From Brevibacillus thermoruber 423 (GTDB lineage: Bacteria; Bacillota; Bacilli; Brevibacillales; Brevibacillaceae), in the NCBI RefSeq assembly GCF_000454065.1, contig NZ_KE695650.1, forward strand, positions 186,001-250,000: DNA of 64,000 bases. The letters are read 5' to 3'. The translations under genes and the position numbers were made by a program. Below are positions 60,601-64,000 of the stretch, in pieces. The notes below the pieces were generated by a model, which made no database searches, was not told the origin of the DNA, and saw nothing but the letters and a program-made list of their open reading frames with translations. Numbering within the stretch: position 1 is the first letter of the stretch; each line of letters opens with the position of its first letter.

Positions 60601-61785
60601 ATGGTGATTTCCGTGAACAAGAAAGTCTGGTTCATCAGCGCTGGACTGATCGCAGCCATTGGGTTGGGTTTTGTATTTGTCTTTCAACCCGCTCAAACGA
60701 AGAAAGCCCCCGATTACGCTTTCAGCAGGATCGTGGAACAGGAGGAGTACAATCTCAGCTTTAAAATTGGCGGACGTGTGGCCAGCATGAATGTGGAAGA
60801 AGGCCAATACGTGAAAAAAGGAACGGTGATCGGGACCCTGGAAAAAGGGGAGTGGCAGGCCAAGGTGGATGACGCCAAGGCCGCGGTGGCATTGGCGATG
60901 GCAAACGTTAACAAAGCCGCTGCCAGTGTAGGCGTGATCAATCAAACGACGCAGGCAAAGGTAGAGCAGGCAAAAGCTTCTCTGCAGCAGGCAAAAGACA
61001 AGTTTGCCCTGCTTTCAAATGGTCCGCGCAAGGAAGAGATTGCCCAATTGGAGGCAAAGCTGGAAGCGGCCCAGGTGGCTTACGATCATGCCCTGGATAC
61101 GAAGAACAAAATGGATCGTCTCTTTCAATCAGGAGCCATTTCGCAGGAACAGAAAAATCAGGCGGATGTCGCGTTTGAAAATGCGAAAGCAAATCTCACC
61201 GCGGCGCAGAAATCCCTGGACATGGCCAAACAAGGCGCAAGACAAGAAGAGTTGGCGGCTGCCAGAGATCAAGTGGAACTGGTGGAAGGTACCCTCCAAG
61301 AGGCACTCAGCGGAAAAGGGCAGGTAAAAATATCTGCAAACGACGTGAAGGTGGCCCAAGGGCAGTTGGAGCGGGCAAAGGCAAGTCTTGAAGAAGCGCA
61401 GATCTATCTGTCGTATACCGAACTGCGCGCTCCGATTAGCGGGATTGTGATCCACAAACATGTCAAAACAGGGGAAATGGTGAGTCAAGGGTTTACAGCG
61501 GTCACCTTGGCCGACCCCACTGACAAATGGGTGAAATTTTATGTTCCGGAGACGAAAGTCAACAGCTTGAAGCTAAACCAAACCGTTCATCTGGATGTGC
61601 CTTCGCTGCATGCTCAAGTAACCGGACAGATTGAATCCATTAACCCTGCACCCCAATTTGCCGCCCAGAAAGCGACCAACTATCTGCAAGACCGTGATAT
61701 TCGCTCCTTCGAAGTACGAGTGAAAGTAACGGAAGGAGCAGACAAAGTCTATGCGGGGATGACAGCGAACTGGAATGGGAGGTAA
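60601..61785 (+). CDS. HlyD/EmrA-type membrane-fusion (efflux adaptor) protein
   Basis: The 394 residues have one N-terminal helix (VWFISAGLIAAIGLGFVFVF), a lipoyl half (RIVEQEEYNLSFKIGGRVASMNVEEGQYVKKGTVIGTL), a long coiled-coil hairpin (about 95-270, with LEAKLEAAQVAYDHAL), and a beta barrel (LRAPISGIVIHKHVKTGEMV). Such adaptors join ABC or MFS efflux pumps to the outside. It is the first gene of a set with two ABC-2 permeases. The start is uncertain: ATG at 60601 or GTG at 60613. Confidence 0.85.
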   Translation: MVISVNKKVWFISAGLIAAIGLGFVFVFQPAQTKKAPDYAFSRIVEQEEYNLSFKIGGRVASMNVEEGQYVKKGTVIGTLEKGEWQAKVDDAKAAVALAMANVNKAAASVGVINQTTQAKVEQAKASLQQAKDKFALLSNGPRKEEIAQLEAKLEAAQVAYDHALDTKNKMDRLFQSGAISQEQKNQADVAFENAKANLTAAQKSLDMAKQGARQEELAAARDQVELVEGTLQEALSGKGQVKISANDVKVAQGQLERAKASLEEAQIYLSYTELRAPISGIVIHKHVKTGEMVSQGFTAVTLADPTDKWVKFYVPETKVNSLKLNQTVHLDVPSLHAQVTGQIESINPAPQFAAQKATNYLQDRDIRSFEVRVKVTEGADKVYAGMTANWNGR

Positions 61786-61790
61786 ATCCA

Positions 61791-62954
61791 TTGACGGTTT
61801 CAGATGCGATGCTGGATGAGTGGAAACTGATATGGCATCATAAATTCTTCAGTTTTGCCTTCATCATCCCGATCATCTTTACGTTCTATTTCGGATTCAT
61901 CTATTCTCATGAAAAAATCGAACATGTTCCGATCCGATACCTGGATGAAGATCGCAGTCAAATCAGCCAACAAATCATTCAGGCGTTTGCGGCAAGCGAA
62001 TCGTTTCAGGTAGTGGGAGCGGCCTATTCGGAGCAGGAACTGCTGGATGACGTTGCGTATGGAAGAGTGGGCATGGCGCTGATCATACCGCCGGATTTGT
62101 CTGAAACCATCAAAGAGGGGAAACAGGGAAAGTTTCTGGCGGTAGTGGATGCTTCCAACCTGTCGATTGCAAACGTAGCTCTCACGAACGCCAGCATTAT
62201 CACCAAAACCTACTCCGTCGGAATCTCCATGAAGAGAGTGGAGGCCAAGGGATTGGCCGACAGCTCCGTGGAGAGTATCCGATACGGGTACCGGATATTA
62301 TTCAATCCCGGCATGAGTTTTCTGTATTTTGTACCGCTGGGCGTTCTTGGCGTATTGCTTCAGAATGCCGCTCTCACTGCAATCGCACTTTGGATTGTTC
62401 GGGAGAAAACGATTGGCAGATGGAAAAGCTACTTTCGCTATTGGCGAACGCCTTGGAAGGTATTTTTCGCGCGATCCTTCCCGTACTTCCTGATCATCAT
62501 GCTCGCGGTGGTCTGCACAACCGGCATCTTGAAAAATGTCTTTCACATCCCTTTTCTCAGAGATGTTTCGCTGTTATTTCTGCTGTCCGCCGCGTTTATC
62601 GCAAGTGTGATGGGCGTGGCTTCGCTTGTCGCGCTGTTCATCGACAAGCTGGCAAGAGTGCTGCAGATGGTGATGCTCACCGCGCTGCCTTCCTTCGTCC
62701 TGTCGGGATACCCATTCCCGCAATTGTTCATGCCGGATTGGGTGGCCGCCTTATCAAAACTGCTTCCTGTCTCGCACTTTCTGCATGGTTTGACCGAGAT
62801 TGCGATAAAAGGGAACGGCTGGGATCAAATCGCTGCTGACATGGCCTCGCTGGCAGCGATATTCCTGGTGACCGCCCTTGCATCCATGACCATCTTCTCC
62901 ATCCAGGGTCGAAAACAGGTGATGGGACAGACGGCTTCGGAGAGTGGCACATGA
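61791..62954 (+). CDS. ABC-2-type transporter permease
   Basis: The 387 residues have an N-terminal helix (FSFAFIIPIIFTFYFGFIYS), a large extracytoplasmic domain (EKIEHVPIRYLDEDRSQISQQI) and about five C-terminal helices, with the ABC-2 end pattern LLPVSHFLHGLTEI. This is the YhhJ/YbhR/YhgE-like form. The TTG start has GGGAGG eight bases upstream and lies 5 bases after the adaptor gene. The next gene is a paralog overlapping by four bases. No ATP-binding subunit is seen so far. Confidence 0.85.
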   Translation: MTVSDAMLDEWKLIWHHKFFSFAFIIPIIFTFYFGFIYSHEKIEHVPIRYLDEDRSQISQQIIQAFAASESFQVVGAAYSEQELLDDVAYGRVGMALIIPPDLSETIKEGKQGKFLAVVDASNLSIANVALTNASIITKTYSVGISMKRVEAKGLADSSVESIRYGYRILFNPGMSFLYFVPLGVLGVLLQNAALTAIALWIVREKTIGRWKSYFRYWRTPWKVFFARSFPYFLIIMLAVVCTTGILKNVFHIPFLRDVSLLFLLSAAFIASVMGVASLVALFIDKLARVLQMVMLTALPSFVLSGYPFPQLFMPDWVAALSKLLPVSHFLHGLTEIAIKGNGWDQIAADMASLAAIFLVTALASMTIFSIQGRKQVMGQTASESGT

Positions 62955-64000
62955 TGAATGTTTCGACGATGGTAACAGAAGAGTGGAAATCTCTTTTGCA
63001 GGACAAACGATTGCTTGCAATCCTGCTGTTGGTTCCATTGGTCTGCGCCATTCTCTTCGGCTCGATTTATTACCACGGGAAGATACGTTCCGTCCCGACC
63101 GTTTATATTGATGAAGACGCCACCCAATTAAGCCGGCAAATTGTTCAGGCGTTTGATGCCAGCGAGTCCTTTGAAATCGTAGGAGCAGCGGCATCAGAAG
63201 AAGAGTTGATGCAGGATGTACAGGAGGGGAAGGCGTACGTCGGCTTGATCATCCCGTCGGGGTTGTCTGAAAAGATCAAGCAGGGATCACAAGCGGAATT
63301 CATGACCGTCATCGACGGCAGCAACATGACGGTTGTCAGCAGTGTGCTGAAGAGTGCCAATGAAATCGCCCAGACCTATTCAGCCGGAATCTCCATGAAA
63401 CGATTGGAAGCCAATGGTGTTCCCACTGACTATGTATCGAGTATGGAAATGGGGTATCGCATGCTGTTTAACCCGGGAGGAAGCTTTGGCATCTATCTCC
63501 CGCTGGGGTACATGGGGGCGATCAACCAACAAGTGATCTTATTGGGAATGGCCCTGTGTGTCGCCCGAGAAATCGAGAGAAAGAGATGGGAAGAATTTTT
63601 GATTCATTGGAAGGCTCCGTGGAAAGTGTTTTTCGCCAAGGCGCTTCCCTACTTCATCATCGGTAATGTCGTCATTTATATGACGCTGGGAATCTTGACG
63701 AATGTTTTTCACGTGCCGTTTATGGGACAGTTGGGGCCGCTGTTCACGCTGATCGCCCTGTTCGTGTTCTGTCTCATGACGATCGGGTTTCTCCTCTCCA
63801 TATCGGCGCACAATACGATTGATGCATCGAAGAAAACCTTTCAGGTAACCGGTCCGTCATTTATTGTGGCCGGCTATGTATGGCCGTTTATGGCGATGCC
63901 CGGCATTTTCTCCTATATCGGACACCTCCTGCCGCTCACGTATTTTTTACACGGTCTGACGGAGGTGATGATCAAGGGGAACGGTTGGGAACAAATTTGG
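62951..64000 (+). CDS. ABC-2-type transporter permease, second copy, cut by window end
   Basis: The 350 visible codons parallel the preceding gene: an N-terminal helix (LLAILLLVPLVCAILFGSIYY), the extracytoplasmic KIRSVPTVYIDEDATQLSRQIVQAFDASESFEIVGAA and the C-terminal LLPLTYFLHGLTEVMIKGNGWEQ. It overlaps the first permease by ATGA, and the two likely form a heterodimer. The gene continues beyond the window, so its stop and any following ATPase are not visible. Confidence 0.85.
   Translation, partial: MMNVSTMVTEEWKSLLQDKRLLAILLLVPLVCAILFGSIYYHGKIRSVPTVYIDEDATQLSRQIVQAFDASESFEIVGAAASEEELMQDVQEGKAYVGLIIPSGLSEKIKQGSQAEFMTVIDGSNMTVVSSVLKSANEIAQTYSAGISMKRLEANGVPTDYVSSMEMGYRMLFNPGGSFGIYLPLGYMGAINQQVILLGMALCVAREIERKRWEEFLIHWKAPWKVFFAKALPYFIIGNVVIYMTLGILTNVFHVPFMGQLGPLFTLIALFVFCLMTIGFLLSISAHNTIDASKKTFQVTGPSFIVAGYVWPFMAMPGIFSYIGHLLPLTYFLHGLTEVMIKGNGWEQIW

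Noticed and set aside
1..64000. CRISPR arrays, tRNA and rRNA genes, intact insertion sequences
   Set aside because: No regularly spaced repeats, no cloverleaf or rRNA-like segments and no complete transposase with terminal repeats were found by eye. A computational tRNA scan could still find something I missed.

Overview
The window looks like chromosomal DNA of a spore-forming, low-to-mid GC Firmicute of the order Bacillales (Brevibacillus/Alicyclobacillus-like; the genus cannot be fixed from sequence alone). Reasons: Gram-positive lipoprotein and secretion signals, strong AGGAGG-type ribosome binding sites, GTG and TTG starts, sigma-A type TTGACA/TATAAT promoters, a Spo0E-type phosphatase, a Bacillus-like yhbD-bactofilin cluster and an XRE-TPR/propeptide pair. 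No rRNA, tRNA, CRISPR array or intact transposon was seen; the only mobile trace is a broken IS3-type transposase.

Layout. 1-1.9 kb: a minus-strand ycnJ-ycnI copper operon, cut by the window start. 2.1-6.8 kb: an organosulfur scavenging operon (ssuA-like binding lipoprotein, ssuD, sfnG, an acyl-CoA-dehydrogenase-like flavoprotein) behind a strong promoter and a short leader with a terminator hairpin. 6.9-13.4 kb: single genes (HAD hydrolase, ArsR/SRPBCC pair, FMN reductase, NUC1 endonuclease, Fe-alcohol dehydrogenase, glutaredoxin, Crp/Fnr regulator). 13.4-16.6 kb: a respiratory operon of DsrE protein, a 33-residue membrane peptide and cytochrome bd oxidase subunits, with a Crp-type box in front. 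16.7-24.0 kb: acetone carboxylase acxABC with a sigma-54 promoter and upstream palindromic sites, followed by a convergent AcoR-like sigma-54 activator. 24.1-28.9 kb: NAD(P)HX repair enzyme, a secreted coiled-coil protein and a two-component system.

29.0-45.9 kb is a large sugar-acid catabolic region: an MFS transporter, a TRAP transporter (one permease pair, two binding proteins), two D-2-hydroxyacid dehydrogenases, a LarA-like protein, D-galactonate dehydratase, a long IlvD/Edd dehydratase, an unrecognised probable TIM-barrel protein, a PfkB kinase, a KDPG-type aldolase, an IclR regulator and an FAH-family protein resembling 2-keto-3-deoxy-arabinonate dehydratase. Four copies of one composite operator (AAAAC-N3-GTTTT-N7-AAAAC) lie before three of its transcription units and probably define the IclR regulon. 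A cre-like site in the first promoter suggests CcpA control.

46.0-54.2 kb: VOC and OsmC proteins, then a LacI-controlled D-allose operon (binding protein, ATPase, permease, allulose-6-phosphate 3-epimerase, cupin-type phosphoglucose isomerase, allokinase) with two long palindromic operators. The cupin isomerase takes the place that RpiB has in E. coli allose use. 54.2-60.5 kb: small genes (a 29-residue membrane peptide, Spo0E), an XRE-TPR regulator overlapping a 41-residue secreted propeptide (a likely RRNPP-type peptide signalling pair), an IS3 remnant, the bactofilin cluster and a LysR regulator. 60.6-64.0 kb: an HlyD-type adaptor and two tandem ABC-2 permeases, the second cut by the window end.
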